A stretch of DNA of 25,306 nucleotides. It comes from Terrimesophilobacter sp044508495. GTDB lineage: Bacteria; Actinomycetota; Actinomycetes; Actinomycetales; Microbacteriaceae. Shown here piece after piece: positions 1 to 7,170 of the stretch (positions within the stretch are counted from its first letter, which is position 1; the number at the start of each line of letters is the position of its first letter). The position numbers were made by a program, and so were the translations under genes. The stretch is from the NCBI GenBank assembly GCA_044508495.1, contig JBIQHP010000019.1, positions 1 through 25,306 of the forward strand. Reading direction: 5' to 3'. The notes beneath the pieces were generated by a model, which made no database searches, was not told the DNA's origin, and saw only the letters and a program-made list of their open reading frames with translations.

Positions 1-764
1 TCGTCCGCGCCTTCCTCGGCGAGCTCGGCGTCCGGCTGCTCAGCCACACCCTCTCGATCGGCACGGTGCGGGTGCCCGACGATGCACCGCTGCCGACGCC
101 CGACGACGTCGCCCGCCTCGACGCCGACCCGCTCCGGTGCGCGGATGCCGCCACGAGCGAGCGCATGGTCGCCGAGGTCGACGCGGCGCAGAAGGACGGC
201 GACACGCTCGGCGGCGTCGTCGAGGTGCTCGCCTACGGGCTTCCACCGGGGCTCGGCTCCTACGCGCACTGGGACCGCCGCCTCGACGCGCGCCTGGCCG
301 CCGCGCTCATGGGCATCCAGGCGATCAAGGGCGTCGAGGTCGGGGACGGCTTCCGCACGGCTGCGCGCCGCGGCTCGGCGGCGCACGACGAGCTCTTCGC
401 GACCGAGGCCGGGATCGCGCGCGCGACCGATCGGGCCGGCGGCACGGAGGGCGGGATGAGCACGGGCGGGATGCTCCGCGTGAGCGCGGCCATGAAGCCC
501 ATCTCGACCGTGCCGCACGCGCTGCGGACGGTGGATGTCGCACAGGGCGGCGCGGCGGAGGCGCATCATCAGCGCTCCGACGTGTGCGCCGTGCCCGCGG
601 CGGGGATCGTCGCCGAGGCCATGGTCGCCCTCGTGCTCGCGGACGCCATGATCGAGAAGTTCGGAGGCGACTCCCTCGCCGAGACGCGTCGCAACCTCGA
701 GGGCTATCTCGCCGCGATCCCGCAGAACCTCCGTACCGACTCCGCGCTGCACGAGCCGGGCTGA
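1..764 (+). CDS. aroC: Chorismate synthase, C-terminal part (5' end outside window)
   Basis: Last enzyme of the shikimate pathway: it removes phosphate from 5-enolpyruvylshikimate-3-phosphate to give chorismate, using reduced FMN as a cofactor, in the cytosol. The open frame runs from the window edge (first full codon at base 3), so the start is missing; about 253 of the usual ~390-400 residues are present. Visible family signatures are DRRLDARLAAALMGIQAIKG, RAGGTEGGMSTGG, LRVSAAMKPISTVP and the C-terminal AHHQRSDVCAVPAAG, which holds the conserved His and Arg-Ser-Asp near the active site. The stop TGA (762-764) overlaps the aroK start as TGATG, so the two are probably translationally coupled. 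Identity is certain; only the N-terminus cannot be judged. Confidence 0.96.
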   Translation, partial: VRAFLGELGVRLLSHTLSIGTVRVPDDAPLPTPDDVARLDADPLRCADAATSERMVAEVDAAQKDGDTLGGVVEVLAYGLPPGLGSYAHWDRRLDARLAAALMGIQAIKGVEVGDGFRTAARRGSAAHDELFATEAGIARATDRAGGTEGGMSTGGMLRVSAAMKPISTVPHALRTVDVAQGGAAEAHHQRSDVCAVPAAGIVAEAMVALVLADAMIEKFGGDSLAETRRNLEGYLAAIPQNLRTDSALHEPG

Positions 765-1273
765 TGGAGGAGCGGCCCCTGCTCATCGTGATCGGCCCGC
801 CCGGCGCGGGCAAGAGCGTGCTCGGCAAGCAGGTCGCGCGACTGCTGCGGGTCCCCTTCGTCGACACCGACCGACGGATCGTCGCCCAGCACGGCCCGAT
901 CGCGACGATCTTCAGCGAGCGCGGGGAGGAATGGTTCCGCGCGGCGGAGCGCCTCGAGGTCTCCCGCGCGCTCGGCGAGCGGGCCGTCGTCTCGCTCGGC
1001 GGAGGGGCGATCCTGAACCGGGACACGAGGGACGACCTCGCGGGGCAGCGCGTGCTGCTGGTGACCGTGAGCCCCGAGGCGGTGCAGAGGCGGCTGGGCG
1101 GTACGGCACGTCCGCTGCTGAGGGACGGCATGGAGTCGTGGAAGCGGATCGTGGAGGAGCGGCGCGAGGTCTACGAGCAGCTCGCGACGCGCACGATCGA
1201 CAGCTCGCACCGCACCGCGGGCTCGATGGCGCACGAGCTGGCCGAGTGGGTCCAGCGGGAGGAGCAGGGATGA
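764..1273 (+). CDS. aroK: Shikimate kinase
   Basis: Phosphorylates shikimate at the 3-hydroxyl with ATP, in the cytosol. The 169-residue protein is the normal family length. It starts with the P-loop GPPGAGKSVLG (about residues 11-21), followed by the Mg/shikimate-binding DTD (residues 33-35), the substrate-contacting Arg in EEWFRAAE, the GGG triad in SLGGGAI, and the lid sequence GTARPLLRDG with its catalytic Arg. ATG 764 is chosen because it overlaps the aroC stop and puts the P-loop at the usual distance from the N-terminus. Its own stop TGA overlaps the aroB start as ATGA. It is clearly one operon with aroC and aroB. Confidence 0.96.
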   Translation: MEERPLLIVIGPPGAGKSVLGKQVARLLRVPFVDTDRRIVAQHGPIATIFSERGEEWFRAAERLEVSRALGERAVVSLGGGAILNRDTRDDLAGQRVLLVTVSPEAVQRRLGGTARPLLRDGMESWKRIVEERREVYEQLATRTIDSSHRTAGSMAHELAEWVQREEQG

Positions 1274-2337
1274 CGACGATCTCCGTCGGGGGGGCGACCC
1301 CGTACGACGTCCATGTGGGCCAGGGCGTCCTCGACGACCTCGCCGGGCAGCTCGGCCCGGAGGTCAGGAAGGTGCTCGTCGTGCACCAGCCGTCGCTCGC
1401 GGTCATCGCGGGCGAGCTCAGGGATCGGCTCTCGGGCGACTACGAGGTGCTCCTGGCCGAGATCCCGGATGGCGAGGCCGCCAAACGCGTCGAGGTCGCG
1501 GCGTTCTGCTGGCAGATCCTCGGCACCGCCGACTTCACGAGGTCGGATGCCGTGGTCGGCTTCGGGGGAGGGGCGGCGACCGACCTCGCCGGCTTCGTCG
1601 CCGCGACCTGGCTGCGCGGCGTCAGGCTCGTGCAGGTCCCGACGACCGTGCTCGGCATGGTCGACGCGGCCGTCGGCGGCAAGACCGGTATCAACACCTC
1701 CGAGGGGAAGAACCTCGTGGGGGCGTTCTACGCGCCTGCGGCGGTCATCGCCGACCTCGACATCCTCGCCGGCCTCCCGCGCAACGACCTGCTCGCCGGC
1801 TTCGCGGAGATCGTCAAGTGCGGTTTCATCGCCGAGCCCGAGATCCTCGAGCTCGTCGAGAGGGATGCCGCGGTCGCGACCGACCCCGGGACCGAGGAGT
1901 TCCGCCGGGCGGTCGAGCTGGCGATCGGGGTCAAGGCGCGCGTCGTCGGCGAGGACTTCCGCGAGTCCGGCCTGCGCGAGATCCTCAACTACGGGCACAC
2001 GCTCGGGCACGCGATCGAGTATGCCGAGCGGTTCCAGTGGCGTCACGGCGCGGCCGTCTCGATCGGCATGATGTACGCGGCCGAGCTCGCGCGGCTCGCC
2101 GGCCGGCTCTCCGATACGGTCGTCGACCGGCACCGCAGCATCCTGGAGTCGCTCGAGCTGCCGGTGAGCTACCCTGCCGGCCGCTGGAAGACCCTGCTGA
2201 GCGTCATGAAGCGCGACAAGAAGGCCAGGGGCGACCTGCTGCGGTTCATCATCCTCGACGATGTCGCCCGCCCGACGGTGCTCGCCGGGCCCGATCAGTC
2301 GCTCCTCTTCGCGGCTTACCAGGAGATCGGAAGTTAG
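1270..2337 (+). CDS. aroB: 3-dehydroquinate synthase
   Basis: Converts 3-deoxy-D-arabino-heptulosonate 7-phosphate (DAHP) to 3-dehydroquinate, the second shikimate step, with NAD and a divalent metal. The 355-residue product is full length. Visible motifs are the NAD-binding GFGGGAATDLAGFVAATW, PTTVLGMVDAAVGGKTGIN with the catalytic Lys region, KNLVGAFYAP, the metal-ligand segment AGFAEIVKCGFI, and NYGHTLGHAIEY plus WRHGAAVSIGM with the zinc-binding histidines. The ATG at 1270 overlaps the aroK stop. The gene ends in AGT TAG; this A+T-rich end forms the proposed -10 box of the next gene. The reading frame is intact with no unusual features. Confidence 0.96.
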   Translation: MTTISVGGATPYDVHVGQGVLDDLAGQLGPEVRKVLVVHQPSLAVIAGELRDRLSGDYEVLLAEIPDGEAAKRVEVAAFCWQILGTADFTRSDAVVGFGGGAATDLAGFVAATWLRGVRLVQVPTTVLGMVDAAVGGKTGINTSEGKNLVGAFYAPAAVIADLDILAGLPRNDLLAGFAEIVKCGFIAEPEILELVERDAAVATDPGTEEFRRAVELAIGVKARVVGEDFRESGLREILNYGHTLGHAIEYAERFQWRHGAAVSIGMMYAAELARLAGRLSDTVVDRHRSILESLELPVSYPAGRWKTLLSVMKRDKKARGDLLRFIILDDVARPTVLAGPDQSLLFAAYQEIGS

Positions 2338-2340
2338 AGT
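2335..2340 (+). promoter_or_regulatory. Putative -10 box TAGAGT for leaderless aroQ
   Basis: TAGAGT fits the actinobacterial TANNNT -10 and is followed by 7 bases and then the aroQ ATG, so transcription would start at or next to the start codon. Its first three bases are the aroB stop codon TAG, preceded by the rarely used Ser codon AGT. No convincing -35 is seen. This is inference from position and composition. Confidence 0.45.
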
Positions 2341-2347
2341 GTCAGCC

Positions 2348-2785
2348 ATGACCCGCGTGCTCGTGCTCAACGGACCCAACCTCGGCCGGCTCGGGAGCAG
2401 GGAGCCCGAGGTCTACGGCGCGCTCACGCTCGACGACCTCCGCGCGGAGCTCGAGGCGGCATCCGGCGATCTCGCGGTCGAGGTGCGGCAGACCGACTCG
2501 GAGTCCGAGCTCGTCTCGTGGCTGCACGAGGCCGTCGACACCGGCTCCCACGTCATCCTCAACCCGGCCGCCTTCACGCACTACTCCTACGCGCTGCGGG
2601 ACGCCGTGGCCCTCGTGACGGATGCCGGCCTGCTGCTCGTCGAGGTGCACATCTCGAACCCGCACGCGCGGGAGGAGTTCCGGCACACGAGCGTGATCTC
2701 CGGCGTCGCGACGGGAGTCATCGCCGGGTTCGGCTTCGACTCGTATCTGCTCGCCCTCGAGCTGGTTCGCCGCCGCTCCGGCTGA
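2348..2785 (+). CDS. aroQ: 3-dehydroquinate dehydratase, type II
   Basis: Dehydrates 3-dehydroquinate to 3-dehydroshikimate; type II enzymes form dodecamers of about 145 residues, and this one has 145. The conserved residues are in place: VLNGPNLGRLGSREPEVYG with Arg18 and the catalytic Tyr23, Asn72 in ILNPAAFTHYS, His78, and the catalytic His101 in EVHISNP followed by FRHTSVIS. The flexible-loop segment VRQTDSESEL is the actinobacterial variant of the RQSNHEGEL found elsewhere. I prefer ATG 2348 because it gives the canonical N-terminus and sits 7 bases after a -10-like box; an in-frame GTG at 2339 would add three residues. It follows aroB by only 10 bases, so it may be read both from the aro operon and from its own promoter. 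Confidence 0.95.
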   Translation: MTRVLVLNGPNLGRLGSREPEVYGALTLDDLRAELEAASGDLAVEVRQTDSESELVSWLHEAVDTGSHVILNPAAFTHYSYALRDAVALVTDAGLLLVEVHISNPHAREEFRHTSVISGVATGVIAGFGFDSYLLALELVRRRSG

Positions 2786-2790
2786 CCCCG

Positions 2791-2796
2791 TAAACT
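2791..2796 (+). promoter_or_regulatory. Putative -10 box TAAACT for leaderless efp
   Basis: TAAACT stands out in the 17-base aroQ-efp gap and lies 6 bases before the efp ATG at 2803, so the transcript would begin at or beside the A of the start codon. The G-run before the ATG (2798-2802) could alternatively act as a weak, too-close Shine-Dalgarno. No clear -35. Confidence 0.5.
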
Positions 2797-2802
2797 CGGG
2801 GG

Positions 2803-3366
2803 ATGGCCTCAACCGCAGACATTCGCAACGGCGTCGTGCTCAACATGGACGGGGGGCTGTGGACCGTCATCGAGTTCCAGCACGTCAAGCCCGGCAAGGG
2901 CGGCGCCTTCGTGCGCACCAAGGTCAAGAACGTGCGCACCGGCAAGACCGTCGACCGCACCTTCAACGCCGGGGCGAAGATCGAGACCGAGACGGTCGAC
3001 CGCAGCGACTTCCAGTACCTGTACAAGGACGGCGACGGCTTCGTGTTCATGAACACCTCCGACTACGACCAGATCACCCTCTCCGAGGAGCAGGTCGGCG
3101 ACGCGCCCAACTTCATGCTCGAGAACCAGGAGGTGACGATCGCGCTGCACGACGGCGAGCCGCTCTACGTCGAGCTCCCGGCCTCCGTCGTGCTCGAGAT
3201 CACCCACACCGAGCCCGGCCTCCAGGGCGACCGGTCGACCGGGGGGACGAAGCCCGCGACGGTCGAGACGGGCTACCAGATCCAGGTGCCGCTCTTCCTC
3301 GAGCAGGGCACGCGGGTCAAGGTCGACACGCGCACCGGGGACTACCTCGGCCGCGTCAACGACTGA
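2803..3366 (+). CDS. efp: Translation elongation factor P
   Basis: EF-P binds the ribosome between the P and E sites and relieves stalling at consecutive prolines. The 187-residue protein has the normal three-domain length. The N-terminal KOW-like domain carries the tip loop HVKPGKGGAFV with the conserved Lys32 that in some bacteria is modified and in actinobacteria is reported to work without modification; no modification enzyme is encoded nearby. The C-terminal signature GYQIQVPLFLEQGTRVKVDT is present. It lies between aroQ and nusB, the same aroB/efp/nusB neighbourhood known from other actinobacteria. It probably starts from its own promoter (TAAACT upstream) and continues into nusB 17 bases further on. 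Confidence 0.96.
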   Translation: MASTADIRNGVVLNMDGGLWTVIEFQHVKPGKGGAFVRTKVKNVRTGKTVDRTFNAGAKIETETVDRSDFQYLYKDGDGFVFMNTSDYDQITLSEEQVGDAPNFMLENQEVTIALHDGEPLYVELPASVVLEITHTEPGLQGDRSTGGTKPATVETGYQIQVPLFLEQGTRVKVDTRTGDYLGRVND

Positions 3367-3383
3367 GCGCGAGCACCCCCACC

Positions 3384-3809
3384 ATGAGCGCGCGCACCAA
3401 GGCCCGCAAGCGTGCCCTCGACCTGCTGTACGGCGCGGACCTCCGGTCGGAGCCGATCGGCGCCGCCGTGGCGACCGAGGCGGCGCGGGCGGCGCACGAG
3501 CCGAAGCGGGAGTCGTCGTGGGGCTACGCCCGGCAGCTCGCCGAGGGCGTCGAGGAGCATCTCGTCGAGATCGATGAGCTCATCGAGACCTACGCGCAGG
3601 GCTGGACGATCGCCCGCATGCCGGCCATCGACCGGGCGATCGTGCGGATGGGCATCTGGGAGCTCATGTTCAACCCGCAAGTCCCGGATGGCGTGGCGAT
3701 CGCCGAGGCCGTCGCCGCGGCCCGCACCTACAGCACGGAGGACTCGGCGGGCTTCGTCAACGGCCTGCTCGGCCGCATCGCGCAGGTGTCGGGCCAGCGA
3801 GGCCTATAG
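3384..3809 (+). CDS. nusB: Transcription antitermination protein NusB
   Basis: NusB, with NusE (ribosomal protein S10), binds boxA RNA and supports antitermination on rRNA operons. The 141-residue protein has the typical all-helical NusB pattern: ARKRALDLLYGADLR at the N-terminus, then the RMPAIDRAIVRMGIWEL signature and the closing YSTEDSAGFVNGLLGRIA. ATG 3384 is the only plausible start after the efp stop; the upstream bases are C-rich and show no Shine-Dalgarno, so translation may depend on ribosomes coming from efp. The last codons are CTA TAG, rare in this genome, and these bases form the TATAGT -10 box of the pyr operon. Confidence 0.94.
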   Translation: MSARTKARKRALDLLYGADLRSEPIGAAVATEAARAAHEPKRESSWGYARQLAEGVEEHLVEIDELIETYAQGWTIARMPAIDRAIVRMGIWELMFNPQVPDGVAIAEAVAAARTYSTEDSAGFVNGLLGRIAQVSGQRGL

Positions 3810-3810
3810 T
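3805..3810 (+). promoter_or_regulatory. Putative -10 box TATAGT of the pyr operon
   Basis: TATAGT is the best -10 match in the window. It overlaps the end of nusB: the stop TAG is bases 3-5 of the hexamer and the preceding Leu codon is the rare CTA. A start about 7 bases downstream (near A3817) would give a leader of roughly 50 bases that contains the whole PyrR-binding hairpin. No strong -35 could be found at 16-18 bases. Confidence 0.6.
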
Positions 3811-3820
3811 GGAGTCACCA

Positions 3821-3862
3821 GACATCCTTTAAAGTCCGTCCCGAGAGGCGGGGAAGGAGGTC
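3821..3862 (+). ncRNA. PyrR-binding RNA leader that masks the pyrR ribosome-binding site
   Basis: The leader can form the classic PyrR site. The lower helix pairs 3821-3829 (GACATCCTT) with 3854-3862 (AAGGAGGTC), nine positions with one A-G mismatch. An internal loop contains AAAGUCC (3831-3837). The upper helix UCCCG/CGGGG closes the loop AGAGG (3844-3848). The conserved UCC and GAGAGG elements of the known PyrR-binding family are present. The 3' strand of the lower helix is the Shine-Dalgarno AAGGAGG (3854-3860), 5 bases before the pyrR ATG, so PyrR bound with UMP or UTP should block translation of pyrR and coupled genes. This is the mechanism described for Mycobacterium smegmatis. No terminator follows, which argues against attenuation. 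Confidence 0.85.
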
Positions 3863-3865
3863 GGA

Positions 3866-4396
3866 ATGACTGCACGCACGGTGCTGCAGCACTCTGATAT
3901 CTCACGCGCGCTCACCCGCATCTCCCACGAGATCCTCGAGTCCAATCGCGGCGGCTCGGATCTCGTCCTCCTCGGCATCCCGACGCGCGGAGTCGTGCTC
4001 GCCGAGCGCATCGGCGCCGCCCTCGAGTCGATCGAGCCGGGCAGCGGCACGGTCGGGACGCTCGACGTGACGATGCACCGCGACGACCTCTCCCGCAACC
4101 GCACCCGGACGCCGCGACCGACCCGCATCCCGCCGGGCGGCATCGACGGCAAGACCGTCGTGCTCGTCGACGACGTGCTCTTCTCCGGGCGCACCATCAG
4201 GGCCGCCCTCGACGCCTTGACCGACCTCGGCCGGCCGAAGGCGGTGCGCCTCGCGGTCCTCGTGGATCGCGGTCATCGCGAGCTGCCGATCAGGGCGGAC
4301 TTCGTCGGCAAGAACCTCCCGAGCTCGCTCGCCGAGCGCATCAACGTGCGGCTCGAGGAGATCGACGGGCTCGAGGAGGTGACGATCGAGCCATGA
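3866..4396 (+). CDS. pyrR: PyrR, pyrimidine operon RNA-binding regulator
   Basis: Binds the pyr mRNA leader when UMP/UTP is plentiful and PRPP is low, and can also have weak uracil phosphoribosyltransferase activity. The 176 residues match the family. The PRPP-binding loop is VVLVDDVLFSGRTIRAAL (about residues 98-115), preceded by the conserved GIPTRGVVLAERI and DVTMHRDDL, with VLVDRGHRELPIRADFVGKN near the C-terminus. The ATG at 3866 has a strong AAGGAGG 5 bases upstream, which lies inside its own PyrR-binding hairpin, so autoregulation is expected. The stop overlaps the pyrB start as ATGA, so repression of pyrR translation should carry over to pyrB. Confidence 0.96.
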   Translation: MTARTVLQHSDISRALTRISHEILESNRGGSDLVLLGIPTRGVVLAERIGAALESIEPGSGTVGTLDVTMHRDDLSRNRTRTPRPTRIPPGGIDGKTVVLVDDVLFSGRTIRAALDALTDLGRPKAVRLAVLVDRGHRELPIRADFVGKNLPSSLAERINVRLEEIDGLEEVTIEP

Positions 4397-5361
4397 GGCA
4401 CCTGCTGAGCACGAGGGACCTCGGCCGCGAGGAGGCCATCGAGATCCTCGACGTCGCCGAGGACATGGCCGAGGTCGCCGGGCGCGAGGTCCCCCGGCTG
4501 CCCGCGCTCCGCGGCCGCACGGTCGTCAACCTCTTCTACGAGGACTCGACCCGCACGCGCATCTCCTTCGAGGCGGCGGCGAAGCGCCTGAGCGCGGACG
4601 TTATCAACTTCAGCGCGAAGGGTTCGAGCGTCTCGAAGGGGGAGAGCCTCAAGGACACCGCCCAGACGCTCGCCGCGATGGGAGCGGACGCCGTCGTCGT
4701 GCGGCACGCCGCATCCGGGGCGCCCGAGGTGCTCGCCGCGAGCGGCTGGATCGACGCCGGCATCGTCAACGCGGGCGACGGCACCCACGAGCATCCCACC
4801 CAGGCGCTCCTCGACGCCTACACGATCCGCAAGCGGCTCCACGGCGAGGATGTGCGCGGCCGCGGCCTCGACGGGACGCGGGTCGTGATCGTCGGGGACA
4901 TCCTGCACTCCCGCGTCGCCCGCTCGAACGTCTGGCTGCTCGCGAGCCTCGGGGCGAGCGTCGACCTCGTCGCGCCGGCGACCCTCATGCCGGTGGCGAT
5001 CGACGGCTGGCCGGCGACCCAGGGCTACGACCTCGACCGGGCGATCGACGAGGCACCCGACGTCGTCATGATGCTGCGCATCCAGGAGGAGCGGATGCAC
5101 GACGCCTTCTTCCCGAACGCCCGCGAGTACTCCCGCCAGTGGGGTCTCGACGACGAGCGGATGGCGCGGCTCCCGGCGGCTAGCATGGTCATGCACCCCG
5201 GTCCGATGAACCGCGGTCTCGAGATCTCCGCCAGCGCCGCCGACTCGACGCGGTCCACGGTGCGCGAACAGGTCGCCAACGGGGTCTCGGTGAGGATGGC
5301 CGTGCTGTATCTGCTGCTGTCAGGCTCTCGACAGGCCGACTCCCAGGAGGTCGGCGCATGA
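4393..5361 (+). CDS. pyrB: Aspartate carbamoyltransferase, catalytic subunit
   Basis: Joins carbamoyl phosphate and L-aspartate to make N-carbamoyl-L-aspartate, the committed step of pyrimidine synthesis. The 322 residues are standard. The carbamoyl-phosphate site STRTR is at residues 52-56, followed by SSVSKGESL with the conserved Lys loop reaching in from the next subunit, GDGTHEHPTQALLD, and the aspartate-domain motif MLRIQEER plus MHPGPMNRG. No pyrI regulatory gene is present, as expected for actinobacteria. It overlaps pyrR at the 5' end and pyrC at the 3' end, both as ATGA. The trimeric enzyme may associate with dihydroorotase, as in some bacteria, but nothing in the sequence shows this. 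Confidence 0.97.
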   Translation: MRHLLSTRDLGREEAIEILDVAEDMAEVAGREVPRLPALRGRTVVNLFYEDSTRTRISFEAAAKRLSADVINFSAKGSSVSKGESLKDTAQTLAAMGADAVVVRHAASGAPEVLAASGWIDAGIVNAGDGTHEHPTQALLDAYTIRKRLHGEDVRGRGLDGTRVVIVGDILHSRVARSNVWLLASLGASVDLVAPATLMPVAIDGWPATQGYDLDRAIDEAPDVVMMLRIQEERMHDAFFPNAREYSRQWGLDDERMARLPAASMVMHPGPMNRGLEISASAADSTRSTVREQVANGVSVRMAVLYLLLSGSRQADSQEVGA

Positions 5362-6698
5362 GCCGGATCCTCATCCGCGGCGCGGCGCTGCCCGACGGCG
5401 CCAGGACCGACATCCTCGTGGCCGACGGCGTCGTGGCCGAGCTCGGTGGCGGACTCTCCCACGGCAAGGCCAGGGTCGTCGACGCCGAGGGGCTCGTCGC
5501 GCTCCCGGGGCTCGTCGACCTCCACACCCACCTGCGCGAACCGGGCTTCGAGCACAGCGAGACGGTGCTCACCGGCTCCCGCGCGGCCGCGATGGGCGGA
5601 TTCACCGCGGTGCACGCCATGGCGAACACCTCGCCCGTCGCCGACACGGCTGGCGTCGTCGAGCAGGTCATGTCGCTCGGGCAGGCTGCCGGCTACGTCA
5701 CGGTGCGCCCGGTGGGGGCCGTGACGGTCGGGCTCGACGGCCAGACCCTCGCCGAGATCGGGGCGATGGCCGGGAGCCGGGCGCGCGTGCGCGTCTTCTC
5801 CGACGACGGGAAGTGCGTCTCGGACGCCCTGCTCATGCGCCGCGCGCTCGAGTACGTGAAGTCCTTCGGGGGCGTCATCGCCCAGCACGCCCAGGAGCCG
5901 AGGCTCACCGAGGGGGGCCAGCTCAACGAGGGCGCGCTCAGCAGCGAGCTCGGGCTCGGCGGCTGGCCCGCGGTCGCCGAGGAGGCGATCGTCGCGCGCG
6001 ACGTGCTGCTCGCCGAGCACGTGGGCGCACGGCTCCACGTCTGCCACCTGTCGACGGCCGGCTCGGTCGAGGTCGTGCGCTGGGCGAAGGCCAGGGGGAT
6101 CCGGGTGACCGCGGAGGTCACCCCGCACCATCTCCTGCTCACCGAGGACCTCGCGCGCGGCTACGACTCCCGGTTCAAGGTCAACCCGCCCCTGCGCAGG
6201 CAGGAGGACGTCGAAGCGCTTCGCGCGGGGCTCGCCGACGGCACGGTCGACGCGATCGCGACCGACCATGCACCGCATCCGCGCGAGGCCAAGGACTGCG
6301 AGTGGAGCACCGCCGCCTTCGGCATGGTCGGACTCGAGTCGGCCCTCTCCGTCGTCCAGGCCGCGCTCGTCGACACCGGTGTGCTCGGATGGGCGGAGAT
6401 CGCGCGTGTCCTCTCGGCGACGCCCGCGGCGATCGGCGGGCTCGACGGCTACGACCGCGGAATTGCGGCCGGGGCGCCTGCCGAGCTCACCCTCGTCGAC
6501 CCGAGCGCGAGCCGGGTCTTCTCGGCAGACGACCTGCGCGGCCGGTCGGTGAACTCGCCGTACCTGTCGACCACGCTCCCCGGGCGTGTCGTCGCGACGA
6601 TCCACCGGGGCTACGAGACCGTGCGAGACGGAGAGCTCGTCGACGAGAACGAGGTCGCGCAGCGCGCGGCGGAACGGAGAGCGGAACAGCGTGGATAG
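5358..6698 (+). CDS. pyrC: Dihydroorotase, class I
   Basis: Zinc amidohydrolase that closes N-carbamoyl-aspartate to dihydroorotate. The 446 residues carry all catalytic elements: the metal pair HTH at 56-58 in VDLHTHLREPG, the Asp pair in FSDDGK that supplies a ligand in class I enzymes, His in AQHAQEP, His in VCHLSTAG, and the catalytic Asp in IATDHAPH followed by FGMVGLES. The C-terminal NSPYLSTTLPGRVVATI closes the composite beta domain. The start overlaps the pyrB stop. The 3' end overlaps the start of the next gene by 8 bases in another frame, pointing to tight coupling. Nothing is missing, so it should be active rather than a pseudo-dihydroorotase. Confidence 0.97.
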   Translation: MSRILIRGAALPDGARTDILVADGVVAELGGGLSHGKARVVDAEGLVALPGLVDLHTHLREPGFEHSETVLTGSRAAAMGGFTAVHAMANTSPVADTAGVVEQVMSLGQAAGYVTVRPVGAVTVGLDGQTLAEIGAMAGSRARVRVFSDDGKCVSDALLMRRALEYVKSFGGVIAQHAQEPRLTEGGQLNEGALSSELGLGGWPAVAEEAIVARDVLLAEHVGARLHVCHLSTAGSVEVVRWAKARGIRVTAEVTPHHLLLTEDLARGYDSRFKVNPPLRRQEDVEALRAGLADGTVDAIATDHAPHPREAKDCEWSTAAFGMVGLESALSVVQAALVDTGVLGWAEIARVLSATPAAIGGLDGYDRGIAAGAPAELTLVDPSASRVFSADDLRGRSVNSPYLSTTLPGRVVATIHRGYETVRDGELVDENEVAQRAAERRAEQRG

Positions 6699-7170
6699 GC
6701 TCCTGCCCAGTGTCATCGTCGGGGTCATCCTCGTCGCAGCCCTCGTCGGGATGTTCGCCGGGTGGCGCGCACGCCAGCGACGGCAGGCGAACCTCCCGAG
6801 CCCGGCGAGCGTCCCCGCGGACACCGGCAGGGTCCTCGCGGCCGCCGGAGGCCTCTACGTCGCGACGACGCGAGCGGGGGAGCCGCTCGAGCGCATCGCC
6901 GTGCACGGGCTCGGCTACCGGTCGAGGATGGTCGTCACGGTCGCCGAGCACGGCGTCGTCCTCGAGCTCACCGGAGCCGCCCCGGCGTTCATCCCGGCCG
7001 CGAGCCTGCGCTCCGCGACCCGCGCGACCTGGGCGATCGACAAGGGGGTCGAGCCGGGAGGGCTCGTCCTGCTCGGCTGGCGCCTGGGCGAGCTCGACGT
7101 CGACAGCTACCTCCGCATCGACGGCGATGCGCAGCCCCTGCTCGACGCCGCGGCGGGCGTCGCACGATGA
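6691..7170 (+). CDS. Conserved membrane protein of the actinobacterial pyr operon (Rv1382-like)
   Basis: Function unknown. I chose GTG 6691, inside the end of pyrC, because it places one hydrophobic segment (about residues 4-25, rich in Val, Ile, Leu) right at the N-terminus, followed by a basic stop-transfer patch WRARQRRQ. The remaining ~125 residues form a soluble domain of alternating beta-like strands, with GLGYRSRMVVTV, GVVLELTG, AFIPAASL and GGLVLLGWRLGELDVDSYLR; the pattern resembles small bacterial PH-like domains, but this is not proven. The positively charged segment suggests the C-domain faces the cytoplasm. The same kind of gene sits between pyrC and carA in mycobacteria (Rv1382), sometimes labelled export protein or transporter; a single helix makes a transporter unlikely. 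It overlaps carA as ATGA. Confidence 0.85.
   Translation: MDRLLPSVIVGVILVAALVGMFAGWRARQRRQANLPSPASVPADTGRVLAAAGGLYVATTRAGEPLERIAVHGLGYRSRMVVTVAEHGVVLELTGAAPAFIPAASLRSATRATWAIDKGVEPGGLVLLGWRLGELDVDSYLRIDGDAQPLLDAAAGVAR

Noticed and set aside
6696..6701. TAGGCT at the pyrC stop, identical to the proposed rpe -10 box
   Set aside because: The overlapping membrane-protein gene starts upstream of it (GTG 6691) and no in-frame start lies 6-7 bases downstream, so it is probably coincidence.
5025..6824. Long minus-strand frame opposite pyrB/pyrC
   Set aside because: Same G+C-rich shadow effect; low-complexity translation, no start signal, and the + strand carries intact pyrB and pyrC.
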